DNA from: Metaphire vulgaris
Taxonomy: Eukaryota > Annelida > Clitellata > Crassiclitellata > Megascolecidae
Direction of reading: 5' to 3'
DNA: 64,000 nt
NCBI GenBank assembly: GCA_018105865.1
Contig: CM030852.1
Coordinates: 7,080,034-7,144,033, forward strand
Positions 41,592 through 53,433 of this stretch are shown here, one piece after another (position 1 is the first letter of the stretch; each line of letters starts with the position of its first letter). The notes beneath the pieces are model-generated. The model saw only the letters and a program-made list of their open reading frames with translations, ran no database searches and was not told the DNA's origin. The translations under genes and the position numbers were made by a program.

Positions 41592-41785
41592 AAGTAAGGA
41601 AACTACCACACAAGGCACTCCACACTCAAATAGAAGGAAATAAAGGAAGAGGAAGACCCAGGAAAAAGTGGATGGACAACATCAGAGAAGATATCAACAA
41701 GAAAGGAATTTCAATTGTAGAAGGAAGACGATTAACAGAAGATAGAACTTCTTGGAAACATTTTGTGTCTAGCTATTGCCGCTAA
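41592..41785 (+). pseudogene. RTE/Jockey-like LINE C-terminus
   Basis: In frame to TAA at 41783: KLPHKALHTQIEGNKGRGRP RKKWMDNIREDINKKGISIV EGRRLTEDRTSWKHFVSSYC R. Typical 'G.RGRP...W.D....D.......A..R..WR' tail. A GGT/GAT microsatellite follows within 25 bp, as usual for RTE-type 3' ends. Confidence 0.85.
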
Positions 41786-41806
41786 AGGGTTGGCAGAGAG
41801 AAAAAA

Positions 41807-41836
41807 TGATGATGGTGGTGGTGGTGGTGGTGGTGG

Positions 41837-41905
<69 letters not shown>
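41807..41905. repeat. GGT/GAT microsatellite, LINE tail
   Basis: TGG units grading into TGA/GAT units; probably the expanded 3' tail of the LINE ending at 41785. Confidence 0.97.
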
Positions 41906-41906
<1 letters not shown>

Positions 41907-42271
41907 TTAAGGCTGTACTGAATTTCAAATTTTCAAATCCGACTTATGCCAGATTTTGTCAGAATTTCAAAATGAAATCCAGATGGAAACAGAGCCGGAT
42001 TTACAAATAAAATTAGCTAACTACATTGCTTGACTGTACATCACCACAGCTTATCTGTGGACAGTTATCTGACAACATGTCCCAATGAGTACTAACCATA
42101 ATACCATGCAGATTATGCAACAATAAAAAAGTAAATAATCTGTTTATAAGATTCTTATCATTTTCTTTAAAATAACTTGAAACTTAAACTAAATAAAATC
42201 AAATATCTTACTAAGTCATCACTAGAGGTACTAATTCAATACAGTCTACTAGTTACTATTAGTGCAGAAAC

Positions 42272-42908
42272 CAGGACCGACAAAAGGGGGGACAGGAGGT
42301 AACATTTTTACCCTGGCCCGGCGATAAACAAAGGGCCCGCACTGACCAGAAAAAAAATTATTTCAATGTAAAAGATGCAAATGACGCCTTTTTTGCTTGT
42401 CAGCATTTATTTACTTTTTTTGCCTGTCAGAAATTATTTAATATGAGACAATTTTTTTCTTTTTGCTTGTCAGGGGCGTAATTTTTTAAGGGGAGAAGGC
42501 CGTGGCCCCCAAGGAAATAAGGAAATAATTTATAATGTATTAAATAAATTAATTAATGTGAAATGTGCAAAAAATTCGCCAAAATTTGCAAAAAATGTCA
42601 AGAATTTACAAATTGGCCCAAAATTTGCCAAAAAGTGCCCAAATTTTGAAAAAATGCCCAAAATTCGACAAAAATTGTCTAAATTTTGACAAAAATTGCC
42701 CAAAATTACCCAAAAATTGCCCAAAATTACCCAAAAATTGCCCAAAAAATTATCTTCCCCCCAAGAAAAGTGTGAAATGACACTACTGTTGCTTGTCAGA
42801 ATTTAATATGAGAGTAAAAGATCACCTGTTTTTGCTTGTCAAGGTTTTGAAACAAGAGGCCCGGAATCAATATTTGTCCCCCGGCCTGTATTTTCTCTCG
42901 ACGCCCTG
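42272..42908. mobile_element. hAT-like MITE with AAATTTGCC minisatellite, 637 bp
   Basis: Ends CAGGACCGACAAAAGGGG and CAGGGCGTCGAGAGAAAA (reverse). Flanks gcagaaac and gcagaagc match at 7 of 8. The middle (42560-42750) is a degenerate AAAATTGCCCAAAATT repeat, and several cassette copies lie on both sides (42381-42474 and 42779-42842). An internal CAGGGGCGTAATT word at 42472 may be the end of a further nested copy. Confidence 0.75.
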
Positions 42909-43326
42909 GCAGAAGCTACAAAAAACTGTACATTCAATTTTCCCTAGTCAACATTCAGAGTCAGAAAGGAATGAGTTATGTCTTTAAAAAGACAGCACCT
43001 CAGAATTTTGTGGTAGAAGGTTGCTACATAATCAGTTATGTCTCCTGCACATTTGCACCTAACTATGACACCAGATCTTAACGTTGAGTCTAAATGGGAT
43101 TCCGCCTAGAATAATGTTACTTCAGCAGTAATGCTGCTGCCTTTGTCACTGGAAAAATTATCTGTACCGGTAATGAAGAAACATGTATAGAATATTTCCA
43201 TATACAAGCAACACCAATCTGGCAAAATCTGGTCAGAATGCGGCTGGAACTGGATCTAATAAAATGGCTGGATTCCAGATTTGCCAAAGTTGGAACTGAA
43301 ATGTGGCCCAAATTATATAATATAAG

Positions 43327-43499
43327 CAGTAGCATGCAGAGGGGGCCAGTGGGGTGGTGGTCCTGGGTGCTGACCAGATGGGGGCGCCAAAATTGACTAG
43401 GCAACCTTTTTTGCTTGTCAAACATTTTTTAAATACTTGACCTGAGCCCCGACCAGACGGGGCTCGGGGTATCAACTTGGCCCCAGGTGCTCACCACTG
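43327..43499. mobile_element. hAT-like MITE, 173 bp
   Basis: Perfect 8-bp target duplication aatataag at 43319-43326 and 43500-43507. Ends CAGTAGCATGCAGAGG and CAGTGGTGAGCACCTGG (reverse). One cassette copy at 43400-43421. Confidence 0.88.
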
Positions 43500-43507
43500 A
43501 ATATAAG

Positions 43508-44330
43508 AGGCCTTAATGGTTTAATAGGATCATGTCTGTTTTAGAAACACTCAATTTTGCCTCCAGAATGCCACTTATAGTATACATTATTATACAACAA
43601 CACTATGCCACTCTAAACAGCCTTTTCAGATAGCACTTTCACTTTGTTTTTAACAATCTAATATGTCTCAATTATATTTGCCTGGCTCTCTATTCATTTA
43701 AAGTGGTTAGTAGTCTACAGAGTCTCAGCCTTTCTTCATAGCTAAATTTTTAATATCACTTAAGCATCTTGGCTGCTTTATCTTCCATGCCTGAATTAAA
43801 TATTCTAAATGTGGATATGTAATTGTCTTATCTGAAGTCTTATGATTTTATCTATGCACACTGGAGTTTTTAGAGCATGCCTGTAATTCAGTTGCCCATT
43901 CAGCTTCCTCAGCACATGGCCTAGATAGTTTCCATTATGCATCACACAGCAATTTCCAATACTAAGAGACATTAATTTTAGGAGTCCTGTTACACTTTCG
44001 AGAAGTTGCTCAAATCTTCAATGCATTTAGGTCCTTGAATTTAACTATAATTATTAGACCCTTGAATAGTTTTAGCCAATGAATGAACCCAATTGACATT
44101 AATTAGTGTAATTAATGTCTAGGAACTTATATTATGCTATAATATTATGGGTCTCTTACTTGACCAGAAAATTCAAATTTTTCTTGAAGCAAATAATAAA
44201 TACCTGTGGCAGGTAGCACTTACTCAATTCCATGGACATTTATATTGATGTAGAATGGAGCAAATATCGTATCTGGCGATGGTTGGCTTGCAAATAGGCC
44301 TATGAAGTTTTCTGCATAATAACGACTGAA
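43508..44330. other. Intergenic DNA between FIP and the third gene
   Basis: Low-complexity AT-rich DNA; the reverse strand near 43860-43940 has a few LINE-like words (LGHVLRKLNGQ) but is too decayed to assign. Confidence 0.4.
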
Positions 44331-44399
44331 TATCAATAATGATGGCATCAGTTAAAAGTAAAGCATCACAGATGGAATCTCCTGACTTAGCGCAGTCCT

Positions 44400-45073
44400 T
44401 GCCCCCTGCTGACTTTGCCTCTGCTCCCTATCCGGCATTCCTTCTGCCCCACCAATCCGCCTAGCCTCATCCCACGGCCGTATGATTCATCGACGCTGCA
44501 GTCCTTTCATCAAATAGGCTGCAGAAGTGCAGCGTAAGCGACGACGGATGGTTGCTGTTGGCTAGAGCAGCTGCAGCAGCAGCAGCAATTTCTGGAAGAA
44601 GTTTGTTCTTAGAATGAGTTGAGTTATGGAAGGCAATTCAACTGCCGTGCTCAGAGTTCGACATTGATTACCAGAGTTTATTATGCGTAGCGTCAATTCA
44701 CATCCCAAACAGAAGGGGCAAATTCCGACCGAATATCGTTCGTTTACTCACTGTCTGCCTCCATGCGGAAGTTATCGCTTCAGATCCTATTGGTTCTTCG
44801 TGGATTCAAGAGAAAGGAACGAAGTCTTTGAGACAGAAATAGAACGAAGATTCCACCGTTTGTGTCCGTCAAACAGAATGGTCTTGCAGCCGTAGTACAC
44901 GCTCCATTATTTGTTTCATTGCTTCCATTTCTATTTCTATTGACGCATCGGAATAGAGATACCGACATTTCGATTTGATTCTACCGTTGCGACTCTTGGA
45001 TCCAACTTTTCTTCGTCAAATTCTTCGTCAGAATCGTCTTAACACAAATTTCGCAATCGATTTTTTAAACACA
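44400..45073 (+). promoter_or_regulatory. Probable 5' UTR/promoter region of the third gene
   Basis: Relatively repeat-free and less AT-rich than its surroundings, with CpGs, a CAG run (44571-44586) and pyrimidine-rich segments, ending just before an ATG and a consensus donor. No TATA box that I would trust. Inference from position only. Confidence 0.35.
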
Positions 45074-45079
45074 ATGACG
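45074..45079 (+). CDS. Proposed first coding exon of the third gene
   Basis: ATG ACG|gtaagtgg: a near-perfect donor directly after two codons. First ATG after an in-frame stop at 44954. Phase 0, matching 58288. An alternative reading that starts further upstream in the same open frame cannot be excluded. Confidence 0.4.
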
Positions 45080-45707
45080 GTAAGTGGCAATGCATGGCGT
45101 GAATGCAAGATAGGCCTAACGCTTGCCGATTGTTTCGAAAGAATAACGTTTCACGTCTGCATCATTCGGTGAGAATTTGAGTCGTTGTTTTAAGGCATAG
45201 ACTCCCATACTCCATAGAACTATCAATGCCCATCAATTTCTACATGGTTTACTACAGTTGAAAACGTTCGACTACTTAAGCCAGATTTCTATCATTACGC
45301 TGCATTAGTCGTAATGCCTAAAAATTAAATATATTAACCGGAGTTACAATTTCAGTTGGCAAGTGATCACAAGTAAGTAGACCTAAGCAAGCAAAAATAA
45401 TTTAGTGAATTTACGATTTTATGTAGCAAAATGCAGACAGGCACATGTAATGGCGGCTCTAGGATTTTGCAAGTGGGGAGGCCGTTGGTGGTGGCAACTT
45501 CTAATCATGGGGGCAACCATTCGTTGTTAGGTATGTAGAATTAAGTATAGGGTCCCAAGTTCCCAACAGAGGGGCCACTGAGGGGGCCAGGCACTCAATA
45601 GGGGGAACGGGCCTCCGGGTCCCTCTGTGGAGCCGCCACTGGACAGACAGGACTTCGTGGAGGCAGTTAACCCATGTCATCACACAGCGCCGGTGTGACG
45701 GAGTGGC

Positions 45708-45738
<31 letters not shown>

Positions 45739-46035
45739 CGACGACGATGATGATGATGATGATGCAGTGATGGCCTTGGGTTGGGTTAACGGCTAACCCG
45801 TGGGTTAAGTTGGGTTGGATTAGGTTGGGTCAGATTTTACCATATTTATGGTGGGTTGGGTTGGGTCAGAAAATAAATAATGGCTTAAGAAATTGCAATG
45901 TATTACGGTGGGTTGGGTTGGGTCAAGTTACCCTATTGCCGGCATCGGTTTAATAGGTTGGGTTGGAGATTTGATGGGTTGGGTAGAGTTCTAAAAATAG
46001 ACCCATGGACATCTCTGTGATGAAGATGAAGATGG

Positions 46036-46068
<33 letters not shown>

Positions 46069-48349
46069 GTAGGAGGAGGAGGAGGACATAGCAAAATGGC
46101 AGTGAAGCAGACTAGAAGATTTTGATTTTCAATTCTAAGCCTACTCTCAATAATTGTCAATTTTAATATATTACTTCCTGAGTTATGTCCATGGAGTTAT
46201 TATTAGAGGAGACGGCATTACGTCATTTCTAACCAGACTGCGAGAAGCCAGTAGCGCGTAGGCTAAAAATATCACCTCCATTGTTAGCGGCCATTGTGGT
46301 TGAATCGGACGAATACAGAAGTATTAAGTCAGAGTTATATCATTCCCTTTTTTATAAAATTATAAATAATAACTTTGTTATTTGGACCTGTCATTCATCT
46401 GGGGGAGTTTTTGACATGATTATTGGAGGGGGTAACTGAAAGTTGACAGTTGATGACAAGGGGAGGGCCAGTGTTATTTCTAGGATTTTGAATTGGGGGT
46501 AGGGGGAACGGGAAATCGGGGGTGTCGGAATTTTTAAGTCTCTCCCCGAAAAAGGCTGACAAAATAGGTCATCCGACAATAAAAGTTAGAGGGAGGGGTG
46601 TCCTCCATGGGGGGAGGGTCTGAGCTAATTAGTATCCATTTTGTATACATACCATTGTCACAGTGCCAAATTTTGGGGGTGTCGGCCTCAAATTGAGGGG
46701 GGTGTTGGGGTGTTAGGAGGGTGTAAAAATATCCCTGGGAGGGGGTCAAAATTTGTTGACATAATTAATGGACAGCCCCTTATTGAGAAATACGATTGAT
46801 GTCATCCAATATACTGCCCACTTGCTATTTTCAAACACAAATGTCGAACAATAGCATCTTAATCAGTAGCGGCTCAACAGGGCAGTGGCGTAGCGTGACT
46901 TTTGGGGGCCCGGGGGCATCTTTGCCATGGGGGCCCCAGAGTTTCGAGCTGACGAGCAAAAAAACGTTACCACCTCCTTTTTTATCCTGATTAGCAAAAA
47001 AAAGTTATCACCTCTTTTATCTGACGAGCAAAAAAAGGTCGTCAGCACATCATTTCTAGGGTTAGGGTTAAGTTAGTAACCTAACCCTAGTTTAGACCCC
47101 TCTTCGGGCCCCCCCGCCCGGGGCCCGGGGGGGCTGTCAACAAAGTGCCCCCCGCCCCCTCCCACGTTACGCCACTGCCACAGGGGAGCCCGGGGGAGCG
47201 TGCCCCTATTGAGTGCCTGGCCCACCAGTGACCCCTGTTGGGACCCTATACTTAATACTGCATACCTAACAACAAACGGTAGGCCCCCATGATTAGAAGT
47301 TTCCACCCCAACGCCCCTCCACTTGCCAAATCCTGGAGCCGCCACTGGGCCCAGGGTGGGTCCATGCCCCCTATTGAGTGCCTGGCCCCTAGTGGCCCCC
47401 GTGTTGGGACCCTATACTTAATACCACATGCCTAATAACAAACGGTAGGCCCCATGATTAGAAGTTGCCACCCCAACACCCCCCACTTGCCAAATCCTGG
47501 AGCCGCCACTGGGCCCAGGGTGGGTCCGTGCCCCCTATTGAGTGTCCGGCCCCCAGTGGCCTCCCTGTTGGGACCCTATACTTAATACTACATACCTAAG
47601 TTAACAACAAGCGGTAGGCCCCCATGATTAGAAGTTGCCACCCCAACGCCGCCCCCCACTTGCCAAATCCTGGAACCTCCACTGATCTGAATCTCCATTT
47701 TCAATACATACTAATAAAAAGTTCTTAGAACATTGGTAAAACATTCCCGCAGCTATTCTCCATGGCTCAGCTGATGATGTTTTGGGTCTACCAATGTGGC
47801 TGCTGTTTGGGAATTTCCCAAATAGTTGGCTTCAGCCAAATGACGTAATGCCGTCTTTTCTAATAATAACTCCATGGTTATGTCGGTATTTTTGGTTTCG
47901 TTTTCTTATTGTTTTGAAATTGAGCATGTTCGTATGTAAGTCTGTATTATCGCCCACTCCAGTACTCCACCGCCGTGACTTACACAGTTTGATAATTTCT
48001 GCAGACGTTCTGATCGTTTAAAAACAGTAATTAAAATTATGAAAAACATAAAGCATGTACGATATATGACATGGATATTCAACTGGTGGCCTACGGGCCA
48101 GATCCGGCCCGCCAGCGGATGTAAAAGATCCCGCCAAGATACTGAAACGACCAATAACTTTTTTCATACATACGAAATATCATTAAATACAGTAGCTTGC
48201 TTCCAACTTACCTGACACCCAGGGGCGCCCATCCCCCCCTGACTGCTGGAAGCAGCTTCCCCTTTTTCCTTCCCTCTCCTACACCTAAACGGTTATCCGG
48301 CATGGATTTATCTACATCACATTATTATTAATATTATTAATATTAATAC

Positions 48350-48413
<64 letters not shown>

Positions 48414-51400
48414 CGAAAAACTACAGTATAACACTGGACACTGGCATCTCACCGCAAATTTATGGAAAAAAGTCTGGGGTTCGGGGTATAACCCCGGAAA
48501 ATTTTTGAAATCAATAGATGCTCGTAGTGAGTTTCAGCGCATTTTGGACATTACATAGGACACTTTGGTGCTCCAGGATAGGTCTCATACCAGTAACTCC
48601 TAATTCTCAATTTCTGGAAAATTCCAACAGCCACAAAGCACTAATAGATGTAAGTTGAAACTAAAGAGAGATATCGCAGTAATTGCGCTGGCAAACTATT
48701 CAAAATTACATGCAAATTGTCTATTTTTTAGTATTTAGTTTAAAAATTAGATTTCTCCAACAACCACACCTAGGCCTACATCATTTTTTAAAGGCATTAA
48801 AGCTGCAACAACTGCAAAAGGGATAACTAGACTTAAGGCAGCTGACTGAAACAAGTTATTAACAATATCTAATTGCACTGTTTCACAGTCTTGAATGGAT
48901 TGTAATCTGTTGATGGAGGTCTTTGGAAGGCTATAGTGGAGGAATTTGAAGTAGTCTAATTTGGAATGTAAACTTCATCTGAGTCTATTGGTTTGTTATA
49001 AGTTATTTATATTTCACATGAAGTTTATATTCTGCATCATTAGAATGACTGTGCGCAAAAGTGACAATAATAATAAAATTTTATGAATGCCTGATAATAA
49101 TGAACTTGAATTGAGTACCGGTAAGTTTATATGAAGCTACAAAATTGCACTGTAGTAAAACCAGTAATTTACTTGCACAGGCATTTAGGGGCTTGTCGAA
49201 TTAATATGCTACTCTAACGTAATACCAAAACTCAGGGGGATTTCCTCCCCCCCTAAGTTTTCTAGGAAGCATTTGCTTCCTTTCCCCCCTTGTGTGGGCG
49301 CCCCTGCTGACACCTATTAGTACTTGCAACTATATTTCTTTCGCTTAAAAAATTTCTGCACCTTGCCCTCGGGTAGGCCTACGTCATAAAAATTTGGCCT
49401 TCATGAAATTTAGTTGAATACCCGTGATATATGAGGATATTTTGACCGAAAAGCAGCAAATGTATTCAGTTCGAAAGTATTTTTTTTAAAACGACTCATG
49501 GACAGAAATAAAACGATTAATAGCTGGTGATGATTCATAGCTGGTGATGATATTCAATGCATAGCTCATATTCGTTCATATTCTTGTACATCTATTTATG
49601 TCCACATCAACAGAGCAGACCACACAACTTCCTCAGGCACTACCAGCGTAGATTTAAATTCAGCAGTGATGGGCACTAACTAATTTTTTAAAGTTAAACT
49701 TTAACTAAACTTTTTTGGAAATCAAGCAGTTTAACTTTTTAAGTAACTAACTTTTCACTGTAGTAGTTTAACTTTAACTGATAACTAATTAAAAGCAGTT
49801 TAACTTATGACTTTAACTTTTTAACTTTGACATGAGCTACTGAGCTAGTAAAATTAGGCTACAAGCTGCAATGAACATGATTTATGATTATAATTTCATA
49901 TAGCACAATTTTAACAATAAATATAATGATAAAAATAACAGTAATAATAATAATAATTCATAATTGAAACAGGTAATTATTAGTGCTGTTACGGTTTCAC
50001 CTCGAGCAGTCTCGGTCGGTTTCGGTTCGGTTTGGACCGAAAAACCGCGGTTTCGGTTCGGTTCGGTTTTTTAACCCTAGGTTAGTGTTAAGGTTAACCC
50101 TAACTCTAACCCTAGGGTTAGCGATAGGTTAACCCTAACCCTATGACCTCTTTTTGTTTTCAGGGATTTTGGAGAGGAAAAATGATACAATTATTACCTC
50201 TTTTTGCTTGTCAGTGTTTTTCGAGAGGAAAAAATACAAGAATGACCTTTTTGAGGACTTTAATAAGAAATAAAAAATAAAATGACGTTACGCGATTTTG
50301 AAAATGGGGGTCGGCCCGTTGTGACGTCATATTGTAGGGGTCCGACGTTGCGTGACGTTGCGTGACGTAGGGGCGGGGGTAAAAAAAGTGAAAAATTCGC
50401 GTGACGTCATTTATGGACGGCCCCTTTATTTAAGTCACCTCTTTTCAGTTGATGCAATTAATTGCCAATATAGGCCTAATTTTAAACTCGGTATGATTTA
50501 AAATGGCTTAGGAGGCATTACTGCATGTGTGAAAGCCACCAGGGGCACCAACAGGGCTTGAACCCGCTCCGTTAGCCTCAGGGATATTTCTAGGATTGTG
50601 GATTTGGGGGTGGGGGTGTCTACCTCAATTTTGAAGGTGTCCGGAGCTAATTGGCATTCCACACTAAACTGGCACTGCGCGACACTACTAATGCAGCCAT
50701 TTTAAAATTGTTTTTACTGATTTCAATAATGACGTCAGACTCTGACTCATCATAGAAATATAGACATGCCAGAAGAACAACACTCGTTATTTTAGCGTTT
50801 AAAAGCTGTGCATTGATTGAACTGCATTCAAAATGCATTAAATGCATTTAATGCATTAAATGCATTTAATGCATTGAAAAAAGAGATCATAGGGTTAGTG
50901 TTAACCCTAACCCTAACCTAGGGTTTTAACCCTAGGTTAGGGTTAGCGTTAACCCTAACCTAGGGTTAAAACGGAAGAAAACCGTCCAATTTGCATGGTC
51001 AAAACCGCGGTTTCGGTTCGGTTCGGTTTTGACCGAAAAACCGCGGTTTCGGTTCGGTTCGGTTAACCGTAACAGCACTAGTAATTATGCGTTTGACATG
51101 AAAAAGTAGAGCCTATGCGTGACTTAGCCTGTGCTGAAAGTGGCATAGAATCTGAATAACTAAAGTTTAACTATTAACCAGTTAACTAAAAAAAATTCAG
51201 TTTAACTAATGCCTTAACTAAACTTTTACCCAACCAGTTTAACTTTTGATGCAACTAAAAAAAAGTAGTTTAACTAAAAGTTAACTAATTTTTAGTTAAC
51301 TTTTGCCCATCACTGAAATTCAGTCTGAATGTATGTAAACCACTAAAACCAGTGCCATGTCGTGTCATTCGCCATCGTCGCTATGCCGCGGTCGGCTGTG

Positions 51401-52255
51401 TAAATGGGTAGCCTAGCTATGTCTGTTGTCCGACCTGCGCATAGAAGTTCGGGTCCAGAAAGGCCACTGCCGCCACTCCACACAGTGGTGTTATCTAATC
51501 AAGATATTTTTTGGTATCTCGCTTTTCTTGTGCCTTCTACTCATAGGCGTAAACTTATATTAGGACTCTAGGCTCGAGCCCCTCACATGTTTAGTAGGTA
51601 ATGGGAAGGTATAGGGGTTGGACCATCAAGTTTTTCACCCAAGTTTACGCCAATGCTTTTATAGTTTTAGTATGATTCAGCGATTCCCAATTGGTATTGG
51701 CCATCTTATAGACTCTTACGTTTGTGATCTTTCTAATTCACGGAATTCGTAGCGGTTTCATGCTAAGCTTAGGCTACTGTATTTTCAACTGTTTTCTTGC
51801 GTCTTCTTTCTTTGGGGTCCAGGCTTTACAACCGCAACCGGAGGTTGCGACAGGTCATACGAAGGCTTTTATCAGACGTGCATGATTTGACATGACATAA
51901 CATAACATAATGCTTTCAAAAGTAATATCCTAGTAGCTGCTTATTCTTAGGCGTTTGTGCAGGCCTTAGATATTGTGTAGACTGCATTTTTGAGGTTAGT
52001 GAGGGACGCTCCAGTCTCCAGAGTCCAGACGCTGCGATTGATAACAAAGAGGCATAACTAGGCCTACTTTGAAGCTTCTAAGCACTGTCGATTTCTCCAC
52101 AAACGTTTTCAGGATTTTTTCTTCGATATTCGATAATTATGACTCAAATATTATATTAAACAATAATTAAAAGAATTCGTCCACGAAAGAGCTGCACAGC
52201 TGTCATCAGTTATTTGAGCTACAAGCCTGGTAGTATGCCAGGAATATGAGACTTT

Positions 52256-52325
<70 letters not shown>

Positions 52326-53366
52326 TGATTTAAAATGGCTTAGGAGGCTATAGGTAAGCCTGTGAGAACCACTGTAGTAACTCTCCACACAATAACCTAG
52401 TTTTCTGAGATAGCCTTTGAATCCGTTTACTGTTTCAACTGTCACTCCCACCTCGTCCAAAATTCCATTTGTCCACAGCCCTTGCACTAAAAACTTGTTC
52501 TTTCTTGGACCTGCCCTCTGCTTAAACAATTTGCATTTGTCGCCTCTTGCGCTGCTATAGTGAGCCAATGTAAAGAATCGATCGCATGGCACATCAACTT
52601 TTCCTGTCAATATTTTGTATATTGCAATCAAATCCCTCTCCCTCTCTCTCTCTTTCTTCTCTTCTCTTCTCTTCTCTTCCCTTCTCCTTTCTAATGTTGG
52701 CAATCCACAATATCGGAAAAGTCTTTTTTCGTAGCTTAAATTATGGCATCCATTGACCATCTTTGTTGCTCGTCTTTGCACTTTTCTAAAAGCTCTGTAT
52801 CTTTTCTCAAGAATGGATTCCATGCCTGAACATAGTACTCTAGAGTCTAGATGGAGTCTTATTAATGACATATAGTTTTAAGATTACCTCTTTGTCTCTA
52901 CTCACTATTGTCATTTTCATCATCCCCAACATTCGGTTTCGCTTTTTGCTGCCTCCATACATTGTTGAGATGGAATCATACTTCTGTGGATGATTACCCC
53001 CACGTTTCTTTTTCTGTTGTGGTTATGGAGCGGAAGATGGCAGAGTGGGTTACGCGTTGGAGTTGAAAGCTGACGGAGCGAGGTTCAAGTCCCGTTAGAG
53101 CCCCTAGTGACTGCCACACAGGCAGTAGTGCGTCCTAGGCCAATTTTAATTACGCTATGTCTATTAGATTCATTTACCGTTGATCCTTTAAGGACAATTG
53201 ATGTTAGGACTCGGTGCACTGCTTTATTTGAGAAAATTATATAGGCGCTATACATATACTAAACAATCTAAATTTGTGGCATATTTTAAACAGTCTGACA
53301 AGACAAAAAATCTAATTTGCAGACATATTTAGGAGATTCTTCCGAGCTTCATATTGGCAACAAGTT

Positions 53367-53433
<67 letters not shown>

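Larger units (their letters stand above)
48069..49425. mobile_element. hAT-like element with ATTCAACT ends, 1357 bp
   Basis: Perfect 8-bp target duplication gatatatg at 48061-48068 and 49426-49433. Ends ACATGGATATTCAACTGG and ACGGGTATTCAACTAAA (reverse), differing by a 2-bp gap. The left end carries a GGCCTACGGGCCAGATCCGG foldback. Nearly all of the interior is a second element (48220-49306). Confidence 0.88.
49664..51315. mobile_element. hAT-like element with AGTTTAACT repeats, 1652 bp
   Basis: Perfect 8-bp target duplication aaattcag at 49656-49663 and 51316-51323. Ends CAGTGATGGGCACTAACTAA and CAGTGATGGGCAAAAGTTAA (reverse). Subterminal AACTTTAACT repeats at both sides. Hosts a second element at 49981-51080. 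Confidence 0.95.

Noticed and set aside
42530..42780. Lysine/asparagine-rich and Phe-rich frames of 71 codons on both strands
   Set aside because: Produced by the AAAATTGCC minisatellite in a MITE.
52209..52330. Poly-Tyr C-terminus of the LINE reading frame
   Set aside because: Translation of the ATT microsatellite after the LINE's real end.
53039..53094. Possible functional tRNA gene
   Set aside because: Has A and B boxes but no acceptor-stem or cloverleaf pairing; the body continues as a SINE repeated elsewhere in the window.
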